DNA from: Leptodactylus fallax | Lineage: Eukaryota; Chordata; Amphibia; Anura; Leptodactylidae | Assembly (NCBI GenBank): GCA_947044405.1 | Contig: CAMRHE010000655.1 | Span: 496,001 to 560,000, forward strand | DNA: 64,000 nucleotides | Direction: 5' to 3' | In this document: in pieces, positions 34,922 to 45,111 of the stretch | Layout: every line of letters starts with the position of its first letter | How positions within the stretch are numbered: the first letter of the stretch is position 1 | Made by a program: the position numbers and the translations under genes | The notes under the pieces: model-generated | What the model saw: the letters and a program-made list of their open reading frames with translations, nothing else | Told to the model about the DNA's origin: nothing | Databases searched by the model: none

Positions 34922-35804
34922 TTATCCATAGTTATCACTAGCTGATGGCAGTCACTTGCTCATCTGTTAGGATCCCCAGCCATCACTAGGATGAATGAAC
35001 AGCACCTCTCCGGACCTAATGCTATAGCCCCTTTATTGTAGGGCTTACTGGGGGTCTTGAGTTGAACCCCACAGCAAGTGGTGACATATTTATAACTTGC
35101 TGTAATGGGGACAAGTATAGTATAGTGACAAGTTATGCTACAGAGGCGGACCACTAAAATAGTGGTTACACAGCCTGGTTGACAATAATGGGGTCCATCG
35201 GGTGTCGTTTTTAAACTGAAAGTCCTATGTGCAGCACCTTTTCCACTGCCAGTTTTCGGCGGACTCCACAATGGACTCAGGCACAGATGTGGACTTAGCC
35301 TTACACAAAGTGTTAATATACTTTGCATTTTGCTACAACTATATCTGGGTAACCCTCTGTGAGCTAAACAGCTTGGACTCCCAGCTGATACATTGTACCT
35401 ACACTGATACATTGTAACAACCTATCAGAACACAAGACAGATTTCTGGGTAATCCCACCTTGCGTTGCGCTCCCTATTCACATGCTTGGATGACTCCCCA
35501 TAGAAGGTTGATGTGCCCCCATTCTACAGATTAGAGTTTCAGGGTCTGTGTCCGAGGCTGTGTTTGGAGCACAAGTGCTAAAACCCTGACAGTCCATATA
35601 ATACTTCAATGTCATCCATTAGGCATCGTGGTTAAGTCACATGACAGATCCGGCAGCGCTCGATGCGTTTGGTTATGGCCTGATGCCACAAGGCATCAGC
35701 TAGAAGAGCCTAAATCATGGGTGTCTGCCAAAACTGAATACACATGAGTACTCCCATTCACTGACTGCAAGCAGAAATCCTGAACTTGGTGAGGAACTAT
35801 ATTA
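34922..35804. other. CEP126 intron 1, no gene seen
   Basis: No exon or clear element boundary was found in this stretch. Confidence 0.4.
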
Positions 35805-36110
35805 GAAAGCTACTTAAAGGGGTTGTCCATTCACAGCAAGTTTCACCCTAACCACATGATAGGGGGTAACAAGTCTCTCCTTATCCTCAGGACAGGAGGT
35901 AACTTGCTGTAACTGGAATACCCCTTTAGGCTAAGGCCCCACATAGGAGGCCGCAGTAAAAAAGCGCTGCGGGAAAAACCGCCGCGGCAACGCATTGTGG
36001 TTTTTCCCGCAGCGCTTTTTGCAGAAAGTCCGCAGAGGACCTATAGGGAAACCACTGGCGTTACCGTAGGTATAACTGACATGCTGCGATTTCCAAAACC
36101 GTAAAGGGAG
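35805..36110. repeat. MITE fragment plus type B fragment
   Basis: 'aaaggggttgtccattcacagcaag' to 'cttgctgtaactggaatacccctttag' is a short foldback (35815-35928). A truncated type B copy follows (ggctaaggccccacatagga… to about 36108). Confidence 0.8.
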
Positions 36111-36273
36111 AACCCCTTTAAGCTTTATTTCCATAAAATCCTATACAATTAGGATAAAATGCACAGAAATAGATATTTTATAAGAAATGATACAGTAATA
36201 TATCAGTGACGTCACCACCCCAGTATTATACAGACCAGGTGTATTATAACGGGCTGGTAATAATAAAGGATAC

Positions 36274-36302
36274 GAGTAGGCTCTGCTCCGCTGGCTCAGC
36301 AT
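36274..36302 (-). CDS. CEP126: CEP126 coding exon 1 with start codon
   Basis: The coding part is 29 nt: ATG, eight more codons and TC, encoding MLSQRSRAY plus the split Ser. The ATG was chosen because it is the first in-frame start after an in-frame TGA about 50 bp upstream, because its phase fits exon 2, and because -AYS-N-K then aligns with the SYLDMK stretch of mammalian CEP126. The frog N-terminus is therefore about 35 residues shorter than the human one I remember. The donor reads GTATCCTTT, the U12-type consensus. The exon lies inside a CpG-rich promoter region. A short upstream ORF (five codons) starts nearby at about 36374. The short coding exon makes this call less certain than exons 2 and 3. 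Confidence 0.78.
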
Positions 36303-36800
36303 GGCGCCCCCTCTGTCTGCAGCTGGTACTGAGGTGGAACCTGATTTCTTCCTTCACACATTCAACACAATGGAGACATCTCCGAGGACGAGTCAGGGGC
36401 AGAGGCTGTCATGGGTCACTGGAGACTGGGGGTGGAGGGAATCGGCCACCCATCGACTGCGATCTAGCGGTAGACCGAGTAGATCGCCGGCGCCCGTGAC
36501 CTGTACACTCAGTACAGTGGACATTAGCCCGCAGCACCGGCCGTGTCCGCAGCGCTTGACGTGTGTCTTGGCTTCCCGGTTACCATGGAGCCGGATCTCA
36601 TCTAATAGGGCGGCGATGGGAGGAGACTGCGCACGGAGAAGCAGAGAACGGGGCGGAGATTAGAGAGGACGCTACCGCGCATGCTCAGCCGGCGTTCTGG
36701 GTCGTACGCTCAGGTTGTAGATAGGAGATGGGAACTGCGCATGCTACATCTGTAGTTAGGGTCGGGAGTAGCGCAGGGGTCAGATAATGGGGGTGTAATG
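36290..36800. promoter_or_regulatory. CpG-rich promoter region of CEP126 (possibly bidirectional)
   Basis: This is the most CpG-dense stretch in the window; the surrounding DNA is AT-rich and CpG-poor. It covers the CEP126 start codon and extends upstream. It contains two GCGCATGC-type sites (36676-36686 and 36735-36745) resembling NRF1 sites. It also has GTTACCATGGAGCC at 36579-36592, whose left half matches the RFX X-box typical of ciliary gene promoters while the right half is imperfect. An inverted CCAAT-like ATTGG lies near 36824. There is no TATA box close to the CEP126 start. ANGPTL5 begins only 4.3 kb away on the other strand. Promoter activity is inferred, not seen. Confidence 0.7.
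36579..36592. promoter_or_regulatory. X-box-like (RFX) motif
   Basis: GTTACCATGGAGCC is compared with the X-box form GTNRCC N(0-3) RGYAAC. The first half-site and the AT spacer fit, and the second half-site has mismatches. RFX factors drive many cilium genes, which would suit CEP126. The match could be chance in a GC-rich region. Confidence 0.4.
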
Positions 36801-36837
36801 GTATGAGGCAGCTCATGTTGGATTGGCTGCCCCAGCT

Positions 36838-37070
36838 AAGGATGGGGTCACATCAGTGCTGGAGTCTCTCTTTTCAGAATTTGTCGCAGTGACCGCTGAA
36901 AATCGCTAGACGAAAAAAATACTGCAAGAACGACTTTTTTGTTCAGGAGTTTCAGTTTAAAACAACTGACCCCATTATAGTCAATAGGGTCGTTGGTCAT
37001 CATTGGTGTCCGCTGTTCAGATGGATCAGAACAACGGACATCCGAGCGCAGATGTGAACGTAGCGTAAAA
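36838..37070. repeat. Foldback repeat upstream of CEP126
   Basis: 'aaggatggggtcacatcagtg' is mirrored by 'gcagatgtgaacgtagcg', and inner 'gaccccattatagtc' / 'tcaatagggtcgttggtc' pair imperfectly. Confidence 0.55.
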
Positions 37071-37137
37071 CATTGTGTTCTGAGAGTGTTCACTTATGTC
37101 AGATATCCGAAAGGTCAAGGTTCAACCTCTGAACCCT

Positions 37138-37139
<2 letters not shown>

Positions 37140-37193
<54 letters not shown>
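37140..37193. repeat. Run of 54 consecutive G
   Basis: The run is read directly, 0.84 kb upstream of the CEP126 start codon. It has high G-quadruplex potential. The exact length is prone to assembly error. Confidence 0.85.
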
Positions 37194-37195
<2 letters not shown>

Positions 37196-37375
37196 ACATG
37201 TCAAGAACATGTGGTCCTAGTGCCACAACTCCCTTGACCCTCCTCCCATACTACCCAATATTAAGGCTCCATATACACGACACTAGGTTCATAACTGAGT
37301 TCGGGTTTCCGTTTTTGGGGTATACTTGGGGACCATAGACTATAATGGGGTGCGCCGGATTTCCGGGTTCATGGG

Positions 37376-37620
37376 TGGTCCACAATGGGACATAATACTG
37401 TGTGCAGGGGCCACTATGGGACATAATACTGTGTGCAGGGGCCACTATGGGACATGATACTTTGTGCAGGGGCCACTATGGGGCATAATACTGTGTACAG
37501 GGGCCACTATGGGGAATAATACTGTGTGCAGGGGCCACTATGGGGCATAATACTGTGTGCAGGGGCCACTGTGCTGCATAATATTGTGTGCAGGGGCCAC
37601 TATGGCACATAATAGTGTGC
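37376..37620. repeat. 31-bp tandem array
   Basis: About eight units of 'ggccactatgggacataata' plus 'ctgtgtgcagg' with few changes. It is unrelated in sequence to the 31-bp minisatellite at 13.8 and 39.6 kb. Confidence 0.95.
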
Positions 37621-37734
37621 GCAAGAATGCGGTTTTTGGAGGGGGCTGTCCAGGGGGGGCGGTTGGGGGCAGCGGTTCAGGGGGGTGGCATGTCAAATGT
37701 TCGCCTTGGGGCCCAACCATTCCTAGTTATGCCA

Positions 37735-38605
37735 CTGCATTAAAGTATACTTGTCAGCTCTCCTAAGAGCACCAGGAGGCTCCTGAAAAAGGGATGACCT
37801 CCCATATCCTGGAAGAGCTGGCAAAGCTCTTGAACCCGTCAGAATGCCCCCACATCCAGGCTTGGTGTCACTGTATACTTGATTTAGGCACATCCGTCAA
37901 AAGGGGAAATGGCCAGCACATTTTGTGTCCATGTCACGATAAAGAGGAGTGGCCATGACCAAAAGGGGGCATGACCACTACCCATGATGTCCCTTGTCCT
38001 TTCCTTGGGCCGCTGAGGCCGCTGATTGGCCTCAGCAGTCACGTACAGCAGGGATGTGCTATCATCCCTCCCTTGTTTCAGCACCACTTTGGCAGTCAAC
38101 CTCTGCTAATGGACATGAAGCCCCCTGTTTTCCTGATAAGTGGGATCCCCACCTGCACATATCAGAAATGTATGTCATAGCATACGAATGTTACAGATAT
38201 CTTAAGACCACTTTTAGGCACAGAGGATTGGGTTTCAGGCTTCCTTGCTTTGTCCAGATGATTAATTCCATATAATTCTGCATTATTCCCATGTGAAAGC
38301 AGCCTAAGGATTCATGGACATGGCCGTATTACAGATCTGTGAGCTATGGATCTGTAATATGAGGTATGTGAGTCAATGCTACACTAACACGTGCCTCAGA
38401 TTTTATAAGGAGACGCTCACGGTTCTATGAAATCTGTGAGAGAAAATTGTGGCGTGCACCATCACATACTATATTATATAGGCATTCTCATGGAGGTGCT
38501 GTGCGATGGCATGTGGCTACATGTCTATAATATGTACCCCTGGAATTCGTGTATTACCGTATAAGATCATCCACACAGTTTTACATGCCTTATATATACT
38601 GTAAG
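37735..38605. other. Intergenic DNA between CEP126 and ANGPTL5, no gene
   Basis: No exon with a supported frame was found. 'ctgaggccgctgattggcctcagcagtcacgt' near 38012 is a palindrome related to one near 29060. Confidence 0.4.
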
Positions 38606-38858
38606 GGCTGGTTCACATCTGCATTATAGACTATAATGGGGTCCGTGTGGTTTCCGCACGAAACATGCGGAAAGATGCAGAGAGGAAAGTGCCGCTTGCT
38701 TCGTGCGGAAACCACACGGACCCCATTATAATCTATGGGGTCCGTGGGTTTCCCAGGTAAACCGCTTTTTATGCGTATAGGTTTCCATTCGGGGGGGGGG
38801 GTCCCCAAGCAGACTCTCCGAATGGAAACCTGAACGCAGATGTGAACCGGCCCTAACA
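38606..38858. repeat. Foldback MITE 'gccggttcacatctgc', copy 1
   Basis: The ends 'gggctggttcacatctgc' and 'gcagatgtgaaccggccc' are complementary. The inner arms are 'ccgtgtggtttccgcac' and 'gtgcggaaaccacacgg'. A second copy is at 60429-60665. Confidence 0.92.
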
Positions 38859-38928
38859 GCAGAAGGAACATTTCCTATAAGTGTTCAACAAAAAACTAGA
38901 ATTAAATGTAAAAAAGTTAAAGGGAGTC

Positions 38929-39330
38929 TCTCACCAGTGACACCGATAGGTCAGGCTCATCTGAATGTAGCCCCTTTTTACCCATGAAAATTCGTGCCTT
39001 TGTTGCCACTCATTTATTTCACAAAATGCAAATGAGCAGTCTGGAGCATTGAGGCCAGCTCCATTGCTCCAAACTGCTATGCCCCACACTGTTCTAATAT
39101 GCCTGTGCAAACACAAGAACACAGGGCCAGACGACATTGCAGCATAGCTCCCTGGCCTTGTCATTGAAAGAAGTGGGAAGGAGGGCGTATTATAGTAGTG
39201 AGGGGTATAGCAGTTTGGTATCAGGTAGTTGCTATGCCTGTATAGGATGTGTGAATAGGTCTATACCCTTCCTAATGTGTCAGATGCAAATGTCCGCTGT
39301 TAATGAGGTGTCAATGTGATGAATAACACT
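38929..39330. repeat. Dispersed frog repeat, boundaries unclear
   Basis: The 'gggagtctctcaccagtgaca' start and 'cacaaaatgcaaatgagcag' body look like a dispersed foldback family. The right arm is not clearly found. Confidence 0.4.
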
Positions 39331-39580
39331 ACACTGTGAAAGTGTTAATAACAAGCAGTGTGAAAGAGCACTAACATTTGTCCCTAAGACAGTGGAAAAT
39401 TTGTATGGCTCTATTCAGATTCTGTTTTAAAAAACTATGCAAAAATGGACACAAATGGATGCAAATAGATGGCCATCCATTTACATAGACATTACATTAA
39501 CATACGTTAAATAAAAAAAAAAAACCGTTGCTGTCTGTTTTTTTGGATGGACACAATAGTATGGTATCCTGTAGCTGGAG

Positions 39581-40217
39581 GTACAGTGTGTATTATCCCT
39601 GTACTGTGACATCACTGTGTGTATTATCCCTGTACTGTGACATCATTGTGTGTATTATCCCTGTACTGTGACATCACTGTGTGTATTATCCCTGTACTGT
39701 GACATCATTGTGTGTATTATCCCTGTACTGTGACATCACTGTGTGTATTATCCCTGTACTGTGACATCACTGTGTGTATTATCCCTGTACTGTGACATCA
39801 CTGGGTGTATTATCCCTGTACTGTGACATCACTGTGTGTATTATCCCTGTACTGTGATATCACTGTGTGTATTATCCCTGTACAGTGACATCACTGTGTG
39901 TATTATCCCTGTACTGTGACATCACTGTGTGTATTATCCCTGTACTGTGACATCACCCGGCCAGTGTTTATTATCCCTGTACTGTGACATCACTGTGTAC
40001 GTTATATCTGTACTGTGACATCACTGTGCTTATTTTCCTTGCACTGTGATATCACTGTGTTAATAATACCCGAACTGTAACATCGCTTTTTATTACTTCT
40101 ACACTGTGAAATCACTATATTTATTACATTTGTGCTGTGATATTGCCTTGTGTATTATTCATGTATTGTGATATTAATGTGTTCATTATCTATGTACTAT
40201 GATATCACTGTATCCTA
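39581..40217. repeat. 31-bp minisatellite, second locus
   Basis: About 20 units of the same 31-bp unit as 13.77-14.94 kb (tattatccctgtactgtgac…). The left half is nearly homogeneous, while the last ~250 bp decay steadily toward the right edge. Confidence 0.96.
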
Positions 40218-40253
40218 AGAATAGGCCATTAGTGTTAGTCCTGGAACACCACT

Positions 40254-40430
40254 TTACAGTGAACCTGTCACCAAGAAAATTCAGTCCAGTCTTCAGGCAG
40301 CATGTTATAGAGCAGGAGGAGCTGAGCTCTTCCTTTAGAAACAGACATGTGGGCGGTCCTATCAGAGATTGACAGCTCTTCGTATATAACTGTGTATACA
40401 GAGATTGGTAGTTTGGAATATCTGTGTGAC
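40254..40430. repeat. Fragment of the 'cctgtcacc…agcaggaggagctga' foldback family
   Basis: It matches the left half of 49680-50047 (cttcaggcagcatgttatagagcaggaggagctga). Confidence 0.8.
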
Positions 40431-41082
40431 AATCCCATTTATACAGCTTTCCAGACTTGGAAGTCTTTGTACGTCTTCTTCACCATCCAATGATATAGGA
40501 AACAATTACTGTGTGTAAATGACTATGCATATTGGCTTTTCAGTGCCTTGGAAAAGCTGTGTGACAAGCCATTAGCTGTAATGGTACCAATAATGATGAT
40601 GTAGATATGCAATGCTATGGAATCAAGTCATGTATTAGTGTGTAACTAGGCGTATTTGCTATTCAGTAGCCTGGAAAAGTTGGGTGTCAAGACAGTGGCA
40701 ACATAATAATTCTTTCTCAAAAACAGACATAACTATGAGACAATGTAATTTTCTGGGAGGAGATGACTCAGGACGTGATAACTCTTTGGGTTCTTTTTAA
40801 TGTTAGGGAGAACATGTAGAAATATCGAGGCTGTTCTGTAATTTAATGAATTGTGATAATTAAGAACAAGTGGTTTCTTTGCAGATTTCGCTTTAGCTTT
40901 GAGCTCCGCTCGTGAGATTTTTTTTTTTTCCTTTCTTGTCATGATTAGATCCAGGCGTTAGAGCTGGCGTCCCTTATACAGCTCTCTATCCAGTAACCGA
41001 CATCTCCAGCATCTGCGGTCTGCTGTGTTTTCAGAAGGAAATCTGAAGGTTCCTCAAGTGTTTGCATTTCTTCAAATAAAAG

Positions 41083-41181
41083 ATGATGCACCTCTATGCT
41101 GCTGCACTGATCTTCTGCCACATTGCTTTTCATAGAGGAGAAAGTACGATGACCAATCAATATTCCATGCCCTCCGCAAAG
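41083..41181 (+). CDS. ANGPTL5: ANGPTL5 first coding exon (signal peptide)
   Basis: Thirty-three codons run from tandem ATGs (ATGATG) to AAG, with donor gtaaga and phase 0. The first ~20 residues form a signal peptide: a short N-region, then a hydrophobic core (YAAALIFCHIAF). This fits a secreted angiopoietin-like protein, and as I recall the human protein also begins MM followed by a hydrophobic leader. A possible acceptor (…gttttcag) ends at 41034, so a non-coding 5' exon upstream is likely, as I recall for mammals. The first exon alone would not identify the gene. Identification comes from exons 3 and 4, which join it in frame. Confidence 0.8.
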
Positions 41182-41232
41182 GTAAGACGGTCTGATGTCC
41201 TGTACGCCCTAGGGCGAAATTATGACATATCG

Positions 41233-41810
41233 GTATAGTCAGCATAGATAGATGCAGAAATCCTAAAGGGGGTCTCTGGTTTTATAGATGTGGTTTAAGA
41301 TTTATATATGAGCCTATAAAGTTATGCAAATATTATGTATTATTTATACTGTACTACACTTGTAGATAGGATTTATACTGTGCTGTATATACACTATTTA
41401 TAGTGTATATACAGATTATAGTCAACATAGATATGTGAAGACATCTTAAAGGGGGTCTCTGGTTTAATAGATGTTGTTTAAGATTTATAAATGTGCATAT
41501 AAAGTTATATAAATAATATATCTATTATTTATACTGTGCTACACTTGTAGATACAATTTATACCATGCTGTATGTATATACACTATTTATATTGTATATC
41601 CGGATTATAGTTAACATAGATATGTGAAGACATGTTAAAGGGGGTCTCTGGTTTTATAGATGTGGTTACGTGATATAGCTTCATAAATTAACATATAAAG
41701 TTATATAACTAACATATGCACATACTACTTATACTGTACTACACTTGTAGATATGATTTATACTGTGATAGATATACACTGTTTATATTGTATGTACAGA
41801 TAGCTGAAAT
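41233..41810. repeat. Three ~185-bp tandem copies after ANGPTL5 exon 1
   Basis: 'aaagggggtctctggttt' recurs with its first G-run at 41268, 41451 and 41640 (183 and 189 bp). Each unit carries 'tatactgtgctgtatatacactatttat'. The array begins ~50 bp past the exon 1 donor. Confidence 0.92.
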
Positions 41811-41839
41811 CTCAGGGGCCACCACTGAGAAATATGAAC

Positions 41840-41841
<2 letters not shown>

Positions 41842-41868
<27 letters not shown>
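41842..41868. repeat. (TA)n microsatellite
   Basis: About 13 TA units are read directly. Confidence 0.9.
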
Positions 41869-41870
<2 letters not shown>

Positions 41871-42169
41871 AGATATATACCTTTGTATACCCAACACTAT
41901 TATTTACTATAGTATATAAGGGCTGGTGAGGCTAATCAGGGGAGGCAAAAGGGGAAAATCTCCACCATCTAAAATTCTTCCACCACACGCCTCAATCACA
42001 GCAAGCACTAACTACTAGAACTGACTTGGCAGTGTATGGCGCTCTTATTTAGGTAGTGCATGACGGTATTATTGCACTGTACCATATTGCATTATTATTC
42101 CGCCATTATTATTATAGCTATATGGACATTGTGGTATTTAGAGCATTTTATATTAGGCATATTCTTATT

Positions 42170-42509
42170 AAAGGGGTTATGCCATGAAAATTATTTATCC
42201 CCCGTCCATGCTTATCGGTGGGGATCTGGCAGCTGAGACCTCCACAGATCTCAAAGATGGGGGTTTTTCACCCCTGTTGTGAATGTAGCAGTGGACACAA
42301 AACGTGCATCTCCATTCATTTCAAGGAGCGCACTGGAAGTAGCCAAATTACAGTGCTCGTCTATCTTTGTCTCTTCCATTGAAATGAATGGAGCAGGGGT
42401 ACGCATTCTGCATCCACCTCTATATTCACAATGGGGGTAAAAACATCCTAGGTTATCCCGTATACTATGGTAAAGGGATAAATAATTTTCGTGGTATAAT
42501 CCCTTTAAG
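42170..42509. repeat. Foldback MITE 'aaaggggttatgccatgaaaat'
   Basis: 'aaaggggttatgccatgaaaattatttatcc' is mirrored by 'ggataaataattttcgtggtataatcccttt'. Confidence 0.95.
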
Positions 42510-42779
42510 GTACAGTATGAATGGGTTGTGTAAATTGTGGTGTTGCTTTCATTAGTGAAAGTGACAATTAATCATTTTTTTGTAATATTTTAGTACCTCT
42601 TGCAAATAATCCATATTTCTTGATATGACACGTTTATGGCTTTTGCACTGATTTGTAATGCTTTTTGCTCAGACACGGTATATACGAATGGGCTCTCTGG
42701 GTTTGTAAACCCATTTTCAAATACCCTATTGGCAATTCTAAGTTATTAGAGGTGGGGTTCCCCTTTTAAGATCTCTCTC

Positions 42780-43515
42780 TTTTAGGGCTGTTTTCACACA
42801 AACTACTGTATCTATTTTGAGGGCTATAAAAAAAATTTACGTTATATGTTCAAGTGTATTTCTGTTTTTGATCTGTGTCCAATTTGTGTGTCATCTATTT
42901 TTACTTTTTTATGTCTGCTAAAAAAAAGGAAACTGCCTTCTTTATTTTCAGCATTGCCTAACAGTGAATTGGTGAAAAAAGGATGAAATGTGGACAGAAC
43001 ACGAGTGACGTCCATGTTCTGTCCGTTGTTTTCACAGCCCCATAGATCTGAATGGCCCTGCTGAGTAAAAAAAAAAAAAAAAATAGAAAAAAAGTAGTGC
43101 ATGCAATGATTTTTATCCCACTGACCCTCAATCCTTAAAGGATCTGTGAATGGGTCCATTTGCTGCCTGTGCTCTGTCTGTTTTTTTCCTGGACAACACG
43201 CAGATAGAAAAAAATCATTCACATGAAAGAACCCTAAAGCCACTTGCACACGACCGTGGTCTAGGTCACTGTGCTATCTGGGTTTTTCTCGGATAGCACA
43301 CTGACCCATTCATTTCTGTGGGGCCCACGCACATGACTGTGTATTACACGGATCAGTGTGCAGGCCGACAGTACGGGCCAAGAACTCAGGACAGGCCCTA
43401 TTCCTGTCCGGTTTTGCGGCCATGCTTCTGCGGCCCATTCATACAAATGACATCCGTGTGCTGCCCATGCATGAGCCAGAGGCCCGCACACGATCATGTG
43501 CAACCGGCCTTAGCC
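42780..43515. repeat. Two adjacent foldback repeats
   Basis: 42780-43225 runs 'agggctgttttcacacaaac' to 'tcacatgaaagaaccct'. 43228-43515 runs 'aagccacttgcacacgaccgtgg' to 'cacgatcatgtgcaaccggcctta', with complementary ends and an internal 'gaactcaggacaggccc' palindrome. Confidence 0.75.
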
Positions 43516-43619
43516 AGAGTACACAGAGGGCGCCTTGCTCGGAAAGGACCTGACATATGTGTGCGTTGTATGGACATCTCACTGATTTCATTGGCAACTG
43601 TGTAATGATTTATTTCACG

Positions 43620-44880
43620 CGTGGTGGAGCCAGGGCCATTTTAACATGTTGGTAGGCCCAGTGCAAAGGTTGCATAAGTGGGTTCCCCACTTAAAACCTA
43701 CTTCCCAACTTTCAAAGGACACAAAGACGGACAAGTGAGGTGTCGTGTCGCTGCAAATTATTGTGTGCTACACCATACCCCAACACAACCCTTTGTCACT
43801 TTTGACCCCAACTATTCCTATCAAGTCCCATTGTGCCCCAACACAGTAATAGTACCCTTTAATGTATGCAACACATTGATGATGCCTCCTTAGTTCCCAC
43901 CAGACATTACACTGTCCCCAAATGATCCCACATAGTATTATGTCCACTGCACAGTATAATGCCACCTTTGTGACCACGCCACAGTCTAGTGTCCTCTCAG
44001 TGGCCCGCATATAATATAATGTCCCCTCAATGTCGCAGATAGAGTTGAAATTGGGATCTGACATCTGAAACAGCAGCACAGCACCCACTACCAAAGGGCT
44101 CAGCAGGTGCACTGTTTTCCCTATGGTTAATACAACCCTGGTTGGAGCTGCAGGGTTATTGAACAGTTGCTCCTAGGACCTTCCACAGTTGAGTGATGGG
44201 GATCCCTGCCGCAAGATATGTTGTGGTCAGCTTATTCTCAGGACATCTTTCCAATCCAAAGGACTTGTCCAAAAAATATGTTCCCCATAGTGTATAAATG
44301 TGGGGTGTCATATAACGTTAGGGTCATATAATTGTCTGATGTCATATAAAGTCAAGCTCCCATTGGAGAAGGAAGTGACTTGCAAATTCATTACACAATG
44401 AAGTTTTTATACTGATGCCCTAAAACCATGGAAATTCAGGACATATGAAGTACACAAGTAGCCGTATGATGGAAGCCTCCCAGGTCTGGCTGTTACATCC
44501 ATTAACTCAGAAGCTGGAACATTTCAATGCTCGAGGCTGGAATTAGGACATAACGCTTGTCTATTAGGAATCCTGCCATAGAGGGAATACAGAAAATCAG
44601 AAAAAAAGACAGATAGGTTTATATAATGTCCACAGGGTATAATAAAAGTCACATTGTCACCATGATCCTCACTGCGCTTGTAACATCCTCAACCTACAAG
44701 ACTGAGATGTTTAGGCTCACCTCCAGGGATGTCATCCTAAATTGGGAGGACTATATTGTTTAAAAAGGTAGTAAGTTGTTTGTGCAATAGTTGTGAGTGT
44801 GGTCATGAAAAGATAGTGTTTAAAAAGAAATTGAGGTGCTGGGGTCAAACCTTTCTCAGCAGGCTGTTATCCAGTAACAG
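43620..44880. other. ANGPTL5 intron 1, dispersed repeats only
   Basis: 'tggagccagggccattttaac' and the C-rich 'cattgtgccccaacacagtaat' tract look like remnants of non-autonomous hAT elements, but no termini or target duplication were found. Confidence 0.4.
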
Positions 44881-45100
44881 TATATTAGTAGAAAAACATA
44901 TAGTACTGTATGTCCTACCTAGTCACCAAAGGACTGAGCAGGTACTCTGTTCAATTCACAAGGAGCCTTTTGCAGACTTTCGGTCCCCCGTGCTCCTGAT
45001 CACTGGGGGAACCGGTGTTCAGGCCCTCAGGGATTGGAGATTGATCCCCTTTCCTGTGGATTGGGAATAAGTATCCATAACGGCACAATCCCTTTAAACA
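44881..45100. repeat. Repeat fragment with 'cacaatccctttaa' end
   Basis: The right end '…gaataagtatccataacggcacaatccctttaa' matches the ends near 2.1 and 55.86 kb. Confidence 0.65.
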
Positions 45101-45111
45101 CTTTTTCCTAT

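Larger units (their letters stand above)
34058..36273 (-). other. CEP126: CEP126 intron 1, U12-type splice signals
   Basis: The 5' splice site on the minus strand is GTATCCTTT, identical to the minor-spliceosome consensus RTATCCTTT. The 3' end has CCTTAAC at 34080-34074, matching the core of the U12 branch consensus TTCCTTAAC. The candidate branch adenosine is 17 nt from the AG, inside the 10-20 nt window usual for U12 introns. The pyrimidine tract is weak. The intron is of the GT-AG subtype, phase 2 and 2.2 kb long. All other introns in the window have ordinary U2-type donors (gtaagt, gtcagt, gtactg, gtgcaa and similar). Confidence 0.85.
37076..37734. mobile_element. hAT-like remnant with internal 31-bp tandem array
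   Basis: The right end 'cctagttatgccactg' (37719-37734) is the complement of the CAGTGGCATAACTAGG type of hAT terminus. No matching left end was found, so the left limit is a guess. Positions 37376-37620 hold about eight 31-bp units 'ggccactatgggacataata…'. Confidence 0.5.

Noticed and set aside
36301..36663. 120-codon plus-strand ORF starting MAPPLSAAG in the CpG-rich region
   Set aside because: GC-rich DNA gives long chance frames; it is antisense to CEP126 exon 1 and matches no family.
37096..37338. ORFs with long glycine runs
   Set aside because: They are produced by the 54-base G run.
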